This document shows positions 1 to 8,812 of a DNA stretch of 64,000 nt, piece after piece; position 1 is the stretch's first letter; each line of letters begins with the position of its first letter. The DNA comes from an uncultured Clostridium sp. (GTDB taxonomy: Bacteria > Bacillota > Clostridia > TANB77 > CAG-508): positions 1-64,000 of the forward strand of contig USFR01000009.1 of assembly GCA_900553945.1 (NCBI GenBank), written 5' to 3'. A model generated the notes under the pieces. The model saw only the letters and a list, made by a program, of their open reading frames with translations, was not told where the DNA came from and ran no database searches. The position numbers and the translations under genes were made by a program.

Positions 1-514
1 TTCCTTCTTTATAAAATTCAGTTCTAGCCATATCAGCTCCACCTAATCTTCCAGATACGGCAGTTTTGATACCTAAAGCTCCTGCTTTCATTGTTTTTTG
101 CATAGCTTGTTTCATAGCTCTTCTGAATGAAATTCTTCTTTCTAGTTGGTTACAAATATTTTCTGCAACTAATTGCGCATCTAAATCAATATTTTTAACT
201 TCAACTATGTTTAAGTTTACATCTTTTCCAATCATTTTTGATAATTGTTTTTTCAATTCTTCAGCTAAGTTTCCACCTTTTCCTATTACTAGTCCTGGTT
301 TAGCTGTATATACGTTTACTTTTACGAATTTAGCTGTTCTTTCAATTTCTATTTTTGAAATTCCGCTAACAAATAATTTGCTTTTTACAAATTTACGGAT
401 TTTATAATCCTCTACTAGGTAATCACTAAAGTTTTTGTCATCTGCATACCATCTTGAGTTCCAATCTTTAATAACACCTACTCTTAATCCATTAGGATGT
501 ACTTTTTGTCCCAT
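1..514 (-). CDS. rpsC: 30S ribosomal protein S3, C-terminus cut by window edge
   Basis: Binds 16S rRNA at the mRNA entry of the small subunit. The visible N-terminal 171 residues begin [18 protein letters not shown], the conserved S3 start, and include the KH-domain segment with GLVIGKGG (about residues 75-82) and RRAMKQAMQ. The start ATG (512-514) is preceded by a perfect AAAGGAGG ribosome binding site at 527-534. It follows rplV by 20 bp in the usual rplV-rpsC order of the S10 operon. The gene runs off the left edge, so its length cannot be judged. Confidence 0.97.
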   Translation of the reverse strand, partial: MGQKVHPNGLRVGVIKDWNSRWYADDKNFSDYLVEDYKIRKFVKSKLFVSGISKIEIERTAKFVKVNVYTAKPGLVIGKGGNLAEELKKQLSKMIGKDVNLNIVEVKNIDLDAQLVAENICNQLERRISFRRAMKQAMQKTMKAGALGIKTAVSGRLGGADMARTEFYKEG

Positions 515-534
515 GATTTAAGAATCCTCCTTTC

Positions 535-894
535 TTATTTTACTTCTCTTAATACTATTGTTATATGACTTGTTCTTTTTCTAATTCTAACAGCTGAACC
601 TTTTGCAGCTGGTCTAATTCTTTTTAATGTAGGACCTTGGTTAGCAAATATTTCTGCAACATATAGGTCTTCGCTTTTCATAAAGTGATTATTTTCGGCA
701 TTAGCTATTGCTGATTTTAGCAATTTTTCAATTATTTCAGCTGATGCTTTTGGAGCAAATTTAACTATTGCTAAAGCTTCGCTTACTTTTTTACCTCTTA
801 TTAAATCTGCTACTATTTTAACTTTTCTAGCTGAAATTCTAGCATAATTTAATGAAGCTCTTGCCTCGTGAACTTGAGTTGTTTCTTCCATCAC
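535..894 (-). CDS. rplV: 50S ribosomal protein L22
   Basis: L22 lines the peptide exit tunnel and contacts all 23S rRNA domains. The 119-residue product has the L22 body ([19 protein letters not shown], then [10 protein letters not shown]) and the beta-hairpin segment [15 protein letters not shown] that reaches the tunnel constriction. The frame opens with GTG immediately followed by ATG; with the AGGAGG at 901-906 either could be used (spacing 6 or 9), so the start is uncertain by one residue. Operon position between rpsS and rpsC is standard. Confidence 0.97.
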   Translation of the reverse strand: MMEETTQVHEARASLNYARISARKVKIVADLIRGKKVSEALAIVKFAPKASAEIIEKLLKSAIANAENNHFMKSEDLYVAEIFANQGPTLKRIRPAAKGSAVRIRKRTSHITIVLREVK

Positions 895-934
895 TTATTT
901 CCTCCTTTTTAGCTTATTTGTCTCTATTTAAATT

Positions 935-1216
935 TTATTTTTTAACTTTAGATGTTTTGTCTCCTGCATGACCTTTAAAAGTTCTTGTTGGAGCAAATTC
1001 TCCTAATTTATGTCCTATCATTTCTTCTGAAATATAGATTGGAACATGTTTTCTTCCATCATGAACAGCTATTGTGTGTCCAACCATTTGTGGGTATATT
1101 GTAGAAGCTCTTGACCATGTTTTTAAAACTTCTTTTTTACCACTTTCGTTCATAGCTTCAATTCTTTTCATTAATTCTGGAGCTACATATGGTACTTTTT
1201 TGCTTGATCTTGACAT
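935..1216 (-). CDS. rpsS: 30S ribosomal protein S19
   Basis: Small-subunit head protein that partners with S13 near the decoding centre. The product is 93 residues, the usual S19 length, with [15 protein letters not shown] at the start, the core [19 protein letters not shown] and the Lys-rich tail. A strong GAAAGGAG lies 7-8 bases before the ATG. It sits between rplB and rplV as expected for the S10 operon. Confidence 0.98.
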   Translation of the reverse strand: MSRSSKKVPYVAPELMKRIEAMNESGKKEVLKTWSRASTIYPQMVGHTIAVHDGRKHVPIYISEEMIGHKLGEFAPTRTFKGHAGDKTSKVKK

Positions 1217-1315
1217 TGATATTTCTCCTTTCTTAAGCTTTCCTTTAACTATCTACTTACATTTTCTTTATAGACGAATATTTTTATAATCTCTAATATT
1301 TTTAGAACTTTATAA

Positions 1316-2143
1316 TTATTTTCTTCTCTTAACAATGAATTTATCAGTAGTTTTATTTTTCTTTCTTGTCTTATATCCAAGTGCTGGTTTACCCCAAGGA
1401 GTAAGTGGTCCTGCGTGTCCAACTGGTGCTCTACCTTCACCACCACCATGAGGGTGATCTACTGGGTTCATAACAGAACCTCTAACAGTTGGTCTGATTC
1501 CCATATGTCTTGTTCTTCCTGCTTTTCCTAATTTAATATTTTCATGATCAGAGTTTCCAATAACACCAATTGTAGCTCTACATCTAGCTAATATTAATCT
1601 CATTTCTCCTGAAGGAAGTCTAACGTGTGCATATGTTCCTTCTTTAGCCATTAATTGTGCTGATTGTCCAGCGCTTCTAACTAATTTTCCACCTTGTCCT
1701 GGATTTAATTCAATATTGTGAATTAATGTACCTACTGGTATGTTTTCTATTGGTAAGCAGTTTCCAGCTTTAATATCAACATTTTTTCCAGCTACTACAG
1801 TATCACCATCTTTTAATCCTTGTGGTGCTAATATATAAGCTTTTTCTCCATCTTTGTATTCGATTAGAGCTATGTTAGCACTTCTGTTTGGATCATATTC
1901 GATACCAATTACTGTAGCTTCTATATCTTCTTTATTTCTCTTGAAATCTATTATTCTATATTTTTGTCTGTGTCCTCCACCTTGGTGACGAACTGTTATT
2001 CTACCATAAGAATTTCTTCCTGCATTTTTAGCTTTTTTAGCTAATAATGATTTTTCAGGAGTCTTTTTTGTTATTTCTTCATATGTTAATGAAGTCATAT
2101 TTCTTCTTGATGGTGTGTAGGCATTGTAGTGTTTTATTCCCAT
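1316..2143 (-). CDS. rplB: 50S ribosomal protein L2
   Basis: Primary 23S rRNA-binding protein needed for subunit association and peptidyl transferase function. At 275 residues it has the normal length. The N-terminal RNA-binding OB-like part carries [17 protein letters not shown]; the C-terminal part carries the hallmark [16 protein letters not shown] with the conserved His near the peptidyl transferase centre, and a basic tail [24 protein letters not shown] precedes the ATG. Unusually, 268 bp separate it from the upstream rplW, and that gap is occupied by a palindromic repeat. Confidence 0.98.
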   Translation of the reverse strand: MGIKHYNAYTPSRRNMTSLTYEEITKKTPEKSLLAKKAKNAGRNSYGRITVRHQGGGHRQKYRIIDFKRNKEDIEATVIGIEYDPNRSANIALIEYKDGEKAYILAPQGLKDGDTVVAGKNVDIKAGNCLPIENIPVGTLIHNIELNPGQGGKLVRSAGQSAQLMAKEGTYAHVRLPSGEMRLILARCRATIGVIGNSDHENIKLGKAGRTRHMGIRPTVRGSVMNPVDHPHGGGEGRAPVGHAGPLTPWGKPALGYKTRKKNKTTDKFIVKRRK

Positions 2144-2161
2144 TTTTTTGTTTCCTTTCCC

Positions 2162-2280
2162 GAAGTAATGAAAAACTTCGTATTGCGTTGTTAACCTTCG
2201 CTTCGAAAATCCTCGACGTACTTTTGTACGCCTGCGGTTTTCTTGCTCGTTTGCCTAGCACTACTCGTTTTTGATTTCTT
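2162..2280. repeat. Palindromic intergenic element, copy A
   Basis: Intergenic element between rplB and rplW. The centre is a short hairpin CGTAC-TTTT-GTACG (2217-2230) flanked by AAAATCCTCGA on one side and GCCTGCGGTTTT on the other. Outer arms GAAGTAATGAAAAAC (2163-2177) and GTTTTTGATTTCTTC (2267-2281) are imperfectly complementary. The core, including TTCG-rich left and TTGCCTnG-type right segments, is clearly homologous to copy B near 19140 and shares its central part with copies C and D near 21470 and 21610, while the outer arms differ. I do not recognise it as a known named repeat. The rest of the gap (2285-2410) shows nothing else. Confidence 0.7.
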
Positions 2281-2411
2281 CTCTACTCTACACGAACTAG
2301 GCTTTTGCAATTATTTTTCACTCTTCTTTTTGTATTACGGATTTTTTCCTGCTCCGCTGCAGATATTATTTATTTTCCTGGTATTTTCCAGATATTTTTC
2401 TTTAGCTAAAA

Positions 2412-2768
2412 TTATGCTCCCATAAATTCATCGATTGATGAATTGTATTTTTTAGTTCCTTTAGCTTCTTTTCCACCTTTTTTAGTATAAGTTTTAACTT
2501 GTGGATCTGTATCTATTGATACTATAGCTTTTTTCCAGCTAGCTGTTTTACCTTGGTGTACACCAACTCTTTTCTTTTTTCCATCAATGTTTATTGTATT
2601 AACTTTTAATACTTTTACATTGAATAATTTTTCAACAGCTTTTGCTATTTCCGGTTTAGTTGCATTTTTAGCAACTTTGAAAGTGTATTTTCCTTCTTGC
2701 ATTGCATCATTACTTTTTTCAGTGATGATTGGTTTTACAATTATTTCTTCTGCTAACATCTTATGCAT
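2412..2768 (-). CDS. rplW: 50S ribosomal protein L23
   Basis: L23 sits at the tunnel exit and docks SRP and trigger factor. The product has the L23 signature IIVKPIITEKS and KVNTINIDGKKKRVG. At 118 residues it is longer than the common 95-100 because of a C-terminal tail (about residues 98-118) rich in Lys, Gly and Ser. The frame opens with MHKM; the first ATG overlaps the rplD stop region and lies only about 3 bases after AGGAGG, the second (2757-2759) about 12, so the start is uncertain by three residues. The end of rplD overlaps this start, which suggests coupled translation. Confidence 0.96.
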   Translation of the reverse strand: MHKMLAEEIIVKPIITEKSNDAMQEGKYTFKVAKNATKPEIAKAVEKLFNVKVLKVNTINIDGKKKRVGVHQGKTASWKKAIVSIDTDPQVKTYTKKGGKEAKGTKKYNSSIDEFMGA

Positions 2769-3384
2769 ACACCTCCTCTAATTTTTTTACAGTGTCAAGT
2801 GTAATAACTAATTTATTGTATTTTAATAAATCATATACATTAATTGTGTTAACTAATGTTGTTTTTACACCTTCTATATTTCTTGCTGATTTTTGAACAG
2901 CTTCATTTTTTTCAGGTAACATTATTAATGTTTTTCCTTCAACTTTATTTTTCTCTAAAGCACTTACCATTTGTTTTGTTTTGATATCTTTAAATGGTAA
3001 TTCATCAATTACTACTAATTGATTTTCTAATACTTTTGAGCTTAATACTGATTTTATTGCTAATCTCTTTTCTTTCTTGTTTACTTTATAAGTATATTTT
3101 CTTGGTTTTGGACCTAAAGTTATACCACCTTTAATCCATTGTGGAGCTCTTATACTTCCTTGTCTAGCTCTACCAGTTCCTTTTTGTCTCCAAGGTTTTC
3201 TTCCTCCACCACTAACTTCAGATCTTGTTTTAGTACTTTGTGTACCTTGTCTTTGATTAGCTAAGAAATTGATTAGTACGCTATGTACTATTGCTTCATT
3301 TGGTTCAATTCCAAATATTTCTTCTTTTAAATCTACTGTACTAACTTTTTTTCCTTCTACATTATATACATCTATTGTAGGCAT
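2761..3384 (-). CDS. rplD: 50S ribosomal protein L4
   Basis: L4 is a 23S rRNA-binding tunnel protein and in many bacteria a regulator of its own operon. The 207-residue product has normal length and the conserved extended loop with SGGGRKPWRQKGTGRARQG (about residues 58-76) that reaches into the tunnel. RBS AAAGGAGG precedes the ATG. It lies between rplC (20 bp upstream) and rplW (overlapping), the standard order. Confidence 0.97.
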   Translation of the reverse strand: MPTIDVYNVEGKKVSTVDLKEEIFGIEPNEAIVHSVLINFLANQRQGTQSTKTRSEVSGGGRKPWRQKGTGRARQGSIRAPQWIKGGITLGPKPRKYTYKVNKKEKRLAIKSVLSSKVLENQLVVIDELPFKDIKTKQMVSALEKNKVEGKTLIMLPEKNEAVQKSARNIEGVKTTLVNTINVYDLLKYNKLVITLDTVKKLEEVYA

Positions 3385-3403
3385 TTACTGTTCCTCCTTT
3401 CTC

Positions 3404-4039
3404 TTACGCTAATGCCTTTGTGGCATCTTTTATTTTTAGGATAGCTCCTTTGTTTCCTGGAACACTACCTTTTACTAATATACAATTTTTATCTAAGTCA
3501 ACTCTAACAACTTTTAAGTTTTGGATTGTAACTGTTACATTTCCCATATGTCCTGGTAATTTCTTTCCTTTGAAAACTCTACCTGGAGTTGATGTAGATC
3601 CCATTGAACCTGGTCTTCTGTGGTACATAGAACCATGTCCCATAGGTCCTCTTGATTGTCCATGTCTCTTAATAACACCTTGGAATCCTTTTCCTTTAGT
3701 TGTTCCTTGTATATCTACTGTTTCTCCTGCAGTAAATACATCAGCTTTTATTTCATCTCCAACTTTTACATTAGATACATCAGCTAATCTGAATTCTCTT
3801 AAATGTTTAACTGGAGTAACTTTAACTTTTGTAAAGTGTCCTTTTTCTGGTTTGTTTAATTTCTTTTCTTTAACTGTACCAAATCCTAATTGAACAGCGT
3901 CATATCCGTCAGTTTCAACTGTTTTAACTTGAATAACGCTACATGGTCCAGCTTCAATAACTGTTACAGGTATTACATTACCTTTTTCATCAAATATTTG
4001 TGTCATTCCGACTTTTCTACCGATGATTGCTTTTTTCAT
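3404..4039 (-). CDS. rplC: 50S ribosomal protein L3
   Basis: Early-assembly 23S rRNA-binding protein near the peptidyl transferase centre. The 211-residue product begins [18 protein letters not shown] and has the conserved loop [12 protein letters not shown] and [19 protein letters not shown] (about residues 118-160). AGGAGG lies seven bases before the ATG. Expected operon neighbours are rpsJ upstream and rplD downstream. Confidence 0.98.
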   Translation of the reverse strand: MKKAIIGRKVGMTQIFDEKGNVIPVTVIEAGPCSVIQVKTVETDGYDAVQLGFGTVKEKKLNKPEKGHFTKVKVTPVKHLREFRLADVSNVKVGDEIKADVFTAGETVDIQGTTKGKGFQGVIKRHGQSRGPMGHGSMYHRRPGSMGSTSTPGRVFKGKKLPGHMGNVTVTIQNLKVVRVDLDKNCILVKGSVPGNKGAILKIKDATKALA

Positions 4040-4144
4040 CTTTCTTTCCTCCTAACTATTGGCTCGTACTATTTGTACTAGCTTGGTTTGATGTTCACAA
4101 CTCTTTTTGCTTTTGCAACTGTTGTGTGTTGCTTTCATTAATAA

Positions 4145-4474
4145 TTATAATTTGATTTCGATATCAACACCTGCTGGTAACTCTAATTTCATTAAGCTAT
4201 CAACTGTTTTTTGTGTTGGATAAAGAATATCAATAACTCTTTTATGTGTTCTCATTTCAAATTGTTCTCTTGAATCTTTGTGTTTGTGTGGAGAACGTAA
4301 AATAGTTACTATTTCTTTTTCTGTTGGAAGTGGAATAGGACCTGAAACTTTAGCTCCTGTTCTTTTAGCTGTATCTACTATTCTTTCAGCAGACTGGTCT
4401 AAAACTACGAAGTCATAAGCTTTTAATCTTATTCTGATTTTTTCGCTTCCTACGTTTTGGTTTGATGTTGCCAT
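4145..4474 (-). CDS. rpsJ: 30S ribosomal protein S10
   Basis: First gene of the operon; S10 is a small-subunit head protein and also the NusE antitermination factor. The 109-residue product matches S10 throughout: [28 protein letters not shown], and the end [11 protein letters not shown]. It has an extra N-terminal [11 protein letters not shown] of about 7 residues compared with typical S10, but the AAGGAGG at 4484-4490 supports this ATG. A promoter and structured leader lie upstream. Confidence 0.97.
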   Translation of the reverse strand: MATSNQNVGSEKIRIRLKAYDFVVLDQSAERIVDTAKRTGAKVSGPIPLPTEKEIVTILRSPHKHKDSREQFEMRTHKRVIDILYPTQKTVDSLMKLELPAGVDIEIKL

Positions 4475-4484
4475 TGTTTTTCCT

Positions 4485-4700
4485 CCTTATTAAATGTAAC
4501 GGCAAGTTTAAAACGCACCCTGGTGTTTCTTTATACCCCATATATAAATCCAAGTTACATCATTTCTTTTGTATCCTGGATAAGTGTGCATTTATCAAAC
4601 TTATCGCCCGGTCTAAGCCAAGACATACTCTGCAAGAGTTCCCTCCACAGACATATAATCTGTGTAGCCACATCCTGCTTCATCGCTTTATCTTACGCCT
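4485..4700 (-). promoter_or_regulatory. Structured 5' leader of the S10 operon (possible autoregulatory leader)
   Basis: About 220 nt of untranslated leader separate the promoter from rpsJ and hold no plausible gene. On the transcript several hairpins can be drawn: ACAGA-TTATATG-TCTGT near 4640-4658, ACTC-TTGCA-GAGT near 4623-4636, and GATAAGT with ACTTATC around 4573-4603. Ribosomal protein leaders that bind a product of the operon (L4 or S10 in other bacteria) are well known; whether this is such an element is inference. I do not match it to a named family. Confidence 0.5.
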
Positions 4701-4704
4701 TATT

Positions 4705-4733
4705 ATTATACTACGGTATTTTATGCTTGTCAA
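4705..4733 (-). promoter_or_regulatory. Sigma-A promoter of the S10 operon
   Basis: On the minus strand a perfect -35 box TTGACA (4728-4733) is followed after exactly 17 bases by a perfect -10 box TATAAT (4705-4710). This is a consensus housekeeping promoter, fitting strong ribosomal protein expression, and starts transcription about 220 nt before rpsJ. Confidence 0.9.
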
Positions 4734-4815
4734 CACGAAAAATACATTTTTCTCCGACTTTCCCAAAAAATATAGAGCTAAATTATTTTTAGCTCTATAT
4801 CTATAAATCGTTCTA

Positions 4816-5478
4816 TTATACATTACATTTTATTTGCATCATTTTATCATCTAATTTTGAAATTGTTTTAGCTGCATTTACTAGTTCTTTAGATGATTTT
4901 TTACTTATTTGTTTCTTATACTTTAATTTGTGTTCTAAGCTTGCCCAAAAGTCCATCGCTACTGTTCTTATTTGAATTTCAACTTTTACATATATCGTCT
5001 TATCCTTAAATGTTACTGGAACATTTACAATCATATGATAGCTTGAATATCCACTTGGCTTCGGATTTGTAATATAATCTTTTCTTTCTAATATTTCTAT
5101 TTCTTGAAAGTTCTCAATTATTTTTACTAACTTAAACACATCATCTTTGAATGAGCATACAATTCTCATTCCTGCTATATCGTTTACTTGTTCTATTAAA
5201 TTCTTATAATTAAGTTCTAGTTCTTTTCTCTGCATTTTTTCTATAATACTATCTGGTGATTTCATCCTTTCTGTTATGTGATCAATTGGATTGTATTCAC
5301 AAAAGCTATTGAATTCTTCATTAAGAATATCAAATTTTGTTCTAAGTACTTTTAGTGCAGATTTATATATTAGCATAATCTTTTCAAATTCATTTGCTTT
5401 TTTATCTACTTTTTGTTCTATTCTCATTAAACTTGCAGCCTCGATCAGGTCCGCTTCTCTTTCACTTTCTTTTTTCAT
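4816..5478 (-). CDS. Small alarmone synthetase, RelQ/YjbM type (GTP pyrophosphokinase)
   Basis: Predicted to transfer pyrophosphate from ATP to GTP or GDP, making (p)ppGpp. The 220-residue product is close to the usual length of the short RelQ class, with only the synthetase domain and no hydrolase, TGS or ACT domain. Visible synthetase motifs are NDIAGMRIVCSF (about 100-111), KPSGYSSYH for substrate binding (about 139-147) and VEIQIRTVAMDFWASLEHK (about 166-184). N-terminal residues 1-60 look helical. RBS AGAAAGGA precedes the ATG. It lies upstream-divergent from nothing obvious and appears monocistronic. Assignment to RelQ rather than RelP is by overall resemblance. Confidence 0.88.
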   Translation of the reverse strand: MKKESEREADLIEAASLMRIEQKVDKKANEFEKIMLIYKSALKVLRTKFDILNEEFNSFCEYNPIDHITERMKSPDSIIEKMQRKELELNYKNLIEQVNDIAGMRIVCSFKDDVFKLVKIIENFQEIEILERKDYITNPKPSGYSSYHMIVNVPVTFKDKTIYVKVEIQIRTVAMDFWASLEHKLKYKKQISKKSSKELVNAAKTISKLDDKMMQIKCNV

Positions 5479-5614
5479 ATAATCATTCCTTTCTATTATC
5501 TATTCTATCCCCCCTTCTTTTTAGATTGATAATATCTTATTTTATTTTCATTAAATTAATATTAAATTTTTACAAATTTGAATAATTTTTCTTTTATACA
5601 TTTTTCAAAAGTAA

Positions 5615-5645
5615 AGCTATTAGTCAATATGTTCAACTAATAGCT
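5615..5645 (-). terminator. Hairpin after DUF308 gene
   Basis: AGCTATTAGT and its complement ACTAATAGCT pair across an 11-base loop just after the stop of the DUF308 gene. The T-run on the minus strand is interrupted (TTTACTTTT), so it is a moderate terminator candidate. Confidence 0.55.
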
Positions 5646-5658
5646 CTTTTAAAAATTT

Positions 5659-6210
5659 TTAATCTAATTTTTCTAATTTATTTACATTTACTATGAATGC
5701 TATTCCCTCAATTATATCCATAATTGAATATACTAATATTATTAGTCCTAGTGTTGCAATTATTATTCCAGGTGTGAATATAATATAAATTCCACATATC
5801 ATCATTAATATAGCAATTATTAACATTGGTACCCATGAGCTAGATTCAAATGCTTTTAATTTCAAAGATAAACCAAATCTCATTAAACTGCTATATATTA
5901 TCCAAATACCAAGTACTATTCCTAAAAAGTTTCCTAATGTTTCTGTGTGTGTAATAATTACTAAACCAAATAATATGCTTATAATTCCATATACTAATTG
6001 ATAATTAAATAAATCATAGCTTCCTTTTTCTGTAAAGTATCCTATTATTTTTATAATTCCTGTTATTATTAATATTGCTCCTAATATACATGCTATTACT
6101 TTTATAGTTGCTTCTGCATATAGAAACATAACTAGTCCTAGAACACCTAATATTATCGAAGTTATTATTGAAGTGTATCCAGTCTTTTTTAAAACTTTTT
6201 CTATTTCCAT
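5659..6210 (-). CDS. DUF308 (HdeD-like) membrane protein
   Basis: Product of 183 residues with about six hydrophobic segments and repeated Gly-Ile-rich helices (GVLGLVMFLYAEATIKVIA, YGIISILFGLVIITHTETL, GLIILVYSIMDIIEGIAF). This internal repeat of paired helices ending in short acidic loops is typical of the HdeD/DUF308 family; HdeD is linked to acid resistance in enterics, but the function in Clostridia is unknown. Start supported by AAAGGGG. It ends in a hairpin and appears monocistronic, divergent from the TSCPD gene on the other strand. Confidence 0.75.
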   Translation of the reverse strand: MEIEKVLKKTGYTSIITSIILGVLGLVMFLYAEATIKVIACILGAILIITGIIKIIGYFTEKGSYDLFNYQLVYGIISILFGLVIITHTETLGNFLGIVLGIWIIYSSLMRFGLSLKLKAFESSSWVPMLIIAILMMICGIYIIFTPGIIIATLGLIILVYSIMDIIEGIAFIVNVNKLEKLD

Positions 6211-6391
6211 AGTTACCCCTTTCTTTCCGAATACATTTTTATGTATTCTTAACTAATCTTTGGTTATTATATTTATTAAATATGAAATTTATGTGAAATC
6301 ATGTATATTATTTTTTATATTTCTAAAAATAATTGTATATTATGTCCTTTTTTGGTATAATCTTTTTAGCAAAATTGAAAGGAGTGATTTT

Positions 6392-6643
6392 TTGGAATAT
6401 AGATATAGACCTTCTGGAGTGTGTTCTAGCGAATTTGTTATAGTTATGGACGGAGAAATCATAAAATCAGTAAAAATAGTTGGTGGATGTCCTGGAAATA
6501 CTTTAGCTGTTTCTGCTTTAGTAGAAGGAAAAAATATTAATGATGTAATTGCTAAGTTAGATGGAATTCAATGTGGAATGCGTGGAACTTCATGCCCAGA
6601 TCAACTTGCAAAAGCATTAAAAGAAATTAAAAGTAAAATGTAA
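6392..6643 (+). CDS. TSCPD-domain small protein
   Basis: An 83-residue cytoplasmic protein of the TSCPD family named for its terminal motif, present here as GTSCPDQLAKAL (about 69-80), with other conserved Cys in GVCSSEF, GGCPGN and QCGMRG. The same domain occurs at the C-terminus of some class II ribonucleotide reductases, where it is thought to bind metal; the free-standing form has no firm function. The frame is open upstream to 6260, but the real start is the TTG at 6392: AAAGGAGTGA (6378-6387) lies right before it and homologous proteins begin here. Confidence 0.85.
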   Translation: MEYRYRPSGVCSSEFVIVMDGEIIKSVKIVGGCPGNTLAVSALVEGKNINDVIAKLDGIQCGMRGTSCPDQLAKALKEIKSKM

Positions 6644-6646
6644 AAT

Positions 6647-6712
6647 AAAAGTGGACATTATTTTATACTGAGTTTAATTTTATAAATCTCAATATATTTT
6701 AGTCCACTTTTT
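6647..6712. terminator. Bidirectional terminator between TSCPD gene and feoB
   Basis: AAAAGTGGAC (6647-6656) pairs with GTCCACTTTT (6702-6711), with a partly paired A/T-rich interior (ACTGAG with CTCA). A- and T-runs on the two sides let it work for both converging genes. Confidence 0.75.
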
Positions 6713-6714
6713 AT

Positions 6715-8484
6715 TTATACAATTTTATATATAAAAAATGAAATTATGTATGCAATAATAAATTGGTTAAATATAATTTTTATTGCTTTTTTTATTCCAA
6801 ATTCTTTTTTTATTATTCCTATAGTAGCTATGCAAGGAGTATACAATAATATGAAAGTTAAAAAGCTTATAGCTGAGCTTCTAGTAAACATATTCCCTAT
6901 TATAATCGGTAACATATTTGAGCTTGCATTTGTAAGAACGCTTAATGTGCTTAGTATTGCTTCTTTAGCAGAAATGCCAACTATAATTGATGTTGTAATT
7001 TTCCAGTCAGAAAATCCAAGTGGTTTGAATATAAATGAAACCTTTTGTCCAATCATTGCTAGCATACTTTCATTTTCAGGCACAAAAAACAATTCTTGGT
7101 TAAAGCTTTTCAAAAACCATATTATTAATGAAGCAATAAATATTACTGAAAATGATTTTATTAAAAATTCTTTTGTTTTATTCCACATAAGATGCCATGT
7201 ATTTTTTAATGAGGGAATTCTATAATTAGGCAGTTCCATTATAAATGTTCCCTCATCATTTTTCCTTTTTCTGCCTACTAATGCTGTTACTGTTGTTCCA
7301 ATTATTATTCCAACAGCATATATTAATGTCATTGCCATTGCTGGATTATCTTTAAAAAATATTGATACAAAAATCGCATATATTGGTATTTTAGCTGAAC
7401 AGCTTATGAACGGAACTAATGTTAAACTTAAATCTCTTTCTTTTTCAGATTGTATTGTTCTAATTGAAAGTATTGCTGGTACCGAGCATCCGAACCCTAG
7501 TAAAATTGGTACTATGCTCTTTCCTGAAAGTCCTATTTTGCTAAGTGGCTTATCCATTATAAAAGCAATTCTAGTCATATATCCGCTATCTTCTAAGATT
7601 GATAAAAAGAAATACAATGTTACAATTATTGGTAAAAAGCTAATAACACTTCCTATTCCATTTAATATTCCATCGATAATCAAGCTTTCAATTATCAAAT
7701 TATATTCATGTGTTTCAAAATAGTAGATGATCATATTTGAAACGACTTCAATTCCTTGATTTAATAATTCTGTAAAATAATTTCCAATAATATTAAAAGT
7801 TAAATTGAAAATAATGTACATTATAAAAAAGAATATTGGTAATCCTAAAAATTTATTTGTTAAAATTTTATCTATTTTATATGAGTTGTTTTTAGACATA
7901 TTTCTTGGCATTTTTACTACATTGTTACATATGTTTTCTATTTGGCTATATTTCTCATTTATTTTATTTTGCTGTTTTAGATTTGGAATGTTAATGTTAT
8001 AAATTCTTTTATTTTGGATTGCTTCATATATTAATTGTTCAGTTTCTTTTTTTGTAACTGTACTTAATTTAACAATTGGTAATTGCAGTATTCTTGATAA
8101 TTCTTGAGTATTTATTTTTCCTTTGTTCTTCTCAACTTCATCTAACATATTAAGTGCTATAATCATTGGTATTCCAATTTCTTTTAATTGCATTGTTAAG
8201 TATAAATTTCTTTGTAAGTTAGTCGCATCAACTACATTAATTATTACGTCTGGTTTAACTTTATATAAAAAATCTCTTGTTACTTTTTCTTCGGATGTAT
8301 ATGTATTTAATGAATATAATCCCGGTAAATCAACTATTTTGCAATTCTTATAATTTGGCACTGTGCCAACTACATATTCTACAGTTACTCCTGGGAAATT
8401 TCCAACATGTTGTTTTAGATTGGTTATTCTATTGAATATGGTTGTCTTACCGCAATTTTGATTTCCAACTAAAGCTAATATCAT
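6715..8484 (-). CDS. feoB: Ferrous iron transport protein B
   Basis: Inner-membrane Fe2+ importer with an N-terminal G domain. In the 589-residue product the GTPase motifs are G1 GNQNCGKTT (8-16), NFPGVTVE, G3 DLPG (about 51-54) and G4 NMLDE (about 110-114). From about residue 210 the protein is a polytopic membrane domain with the Gate-type helices (SGYMTRIAF, LLGFGCSVPAI, SCSAKIPIYAIF) and conserved Cys typical of FeoB. Length is slightly short for the family but no domain is missing. It overlaps feoA by 4 bp, indicating translational coupling. Confidence 0.95.
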   Translation of the reverse strand: MILALVGNQNCGKTTIFNRITNLKQHVGNFPGVTVEYVVGTVPNYKNCKIVDLPGLYSLNTYTSEEKVTRDFLYKVKPDVIINVVDATNLQRNLYLTMQLKEIGIPMIIALNMLDEVEKNKGKINTQELSRILQLPIVKLSTVTKKETEQLIYEAIQNKRIYNINIPNLKQQNKINEKYSQIENICNNVVKMPRNMSKNNSYKIDKILTNKFLGLPIFFFIMYIIFNLTFNIIGNYFTELLNQGIEVVSNMIIYYFETHEYNLIIESLIIDGILNGIGSVISFLPIIVTLYFFLSILEDSGYMTRIAFIMDKPLSKIGLSGKSIVPILLGFGCSVPAILSIRTIQSEKERDLSLTLVPFISCSAKIPIYAIFVSIFFKDNPAMAMTLIYAVGIIIGTTVTALVGRKRKNDEGTFIMELPNYRIPSLKNTWHLMWNKTKEFLIKSFSVIFIASLIIWFLKSFNQELFFVPENESMLAMIGQKVSFIFKPLGFSDWKITTSIIVGISAKEAILSTLSVLTNASSNMLPIIIGNMFTRSSAISFLTFILLYTPCIATIGIIKKEFGIKKAIKIIFNQFIIAYIISFFIYKIV

Positions 8485-8711
8485 AAAATCACCTCAACTT
8501 CTATTTTGCTTGCAATTTCTTTTCTTATGCTTAAGCTATATCCTCTTACTTCTATTTGAAGTGGATCTCCGAGTGGTGCTTTTTTGGTTAGCTTTATTTT
8601 TGTGTTTGGAACTATTCCCATATCTAGTAATCGGTATTTTAGCTCGCCTATCACGTTTACTGATTGGACTTTACATATTTGATTTTCTTTTAAATTATTC
8701 AATGTCATCAT
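8481..8711 (-). CDS. feoA: Ferrous iron transport protein A
   Basis: A 76-residue SH3-like cytoplasmic protein that assists FeoB. The conserved FeoA core is visible: RLLDMGIVPNTKIKLTKKAP, then GDPLQIEVRGYSLSIRKE. It starts with tandem ATG codons and has no convincing Shine-Dalgarno sequence. The stop overlaps feoB. No clear metal-regulator operator was seen upstream. Confidence 0.93.
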   Translation of the reverse strand: MMTLNNLKENQICKVQSVNVIGELKYRLLDMGIVPNTKIKLTKKAPLGDPLQIEVRGYSLSIRKEIASKIEVEVIL

Positions 8712-8812
8712 GGTTAATTATATGTTGAGGCATTATGAATATGACTTTTTTACAGCTTATATAAATGCTAAAAGCGGTATGAATATTTTTCATCTTAACA
8801 ACTTATATAAAT

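Noticed and set aside
1249..1449. Minus-strand frame overlapping the rplB end with a Val/His-rich product
   Set aside because: It is an alternative frame of rplB; the L2 sequence is complete in its own frame.
3420..3893. Long plus-strand frame opposite rplC, and many similar frames opposite other genes
   Set aside because: They are shadows of AT-rich coding sequence on the other strand, without ribosome binding sites or family resemblance.
8712..8760. Fur or DtxR-type operator upstream of feoA
   Set aside because: No convincing palindrome of the right type between the feoA start and the repeat element.
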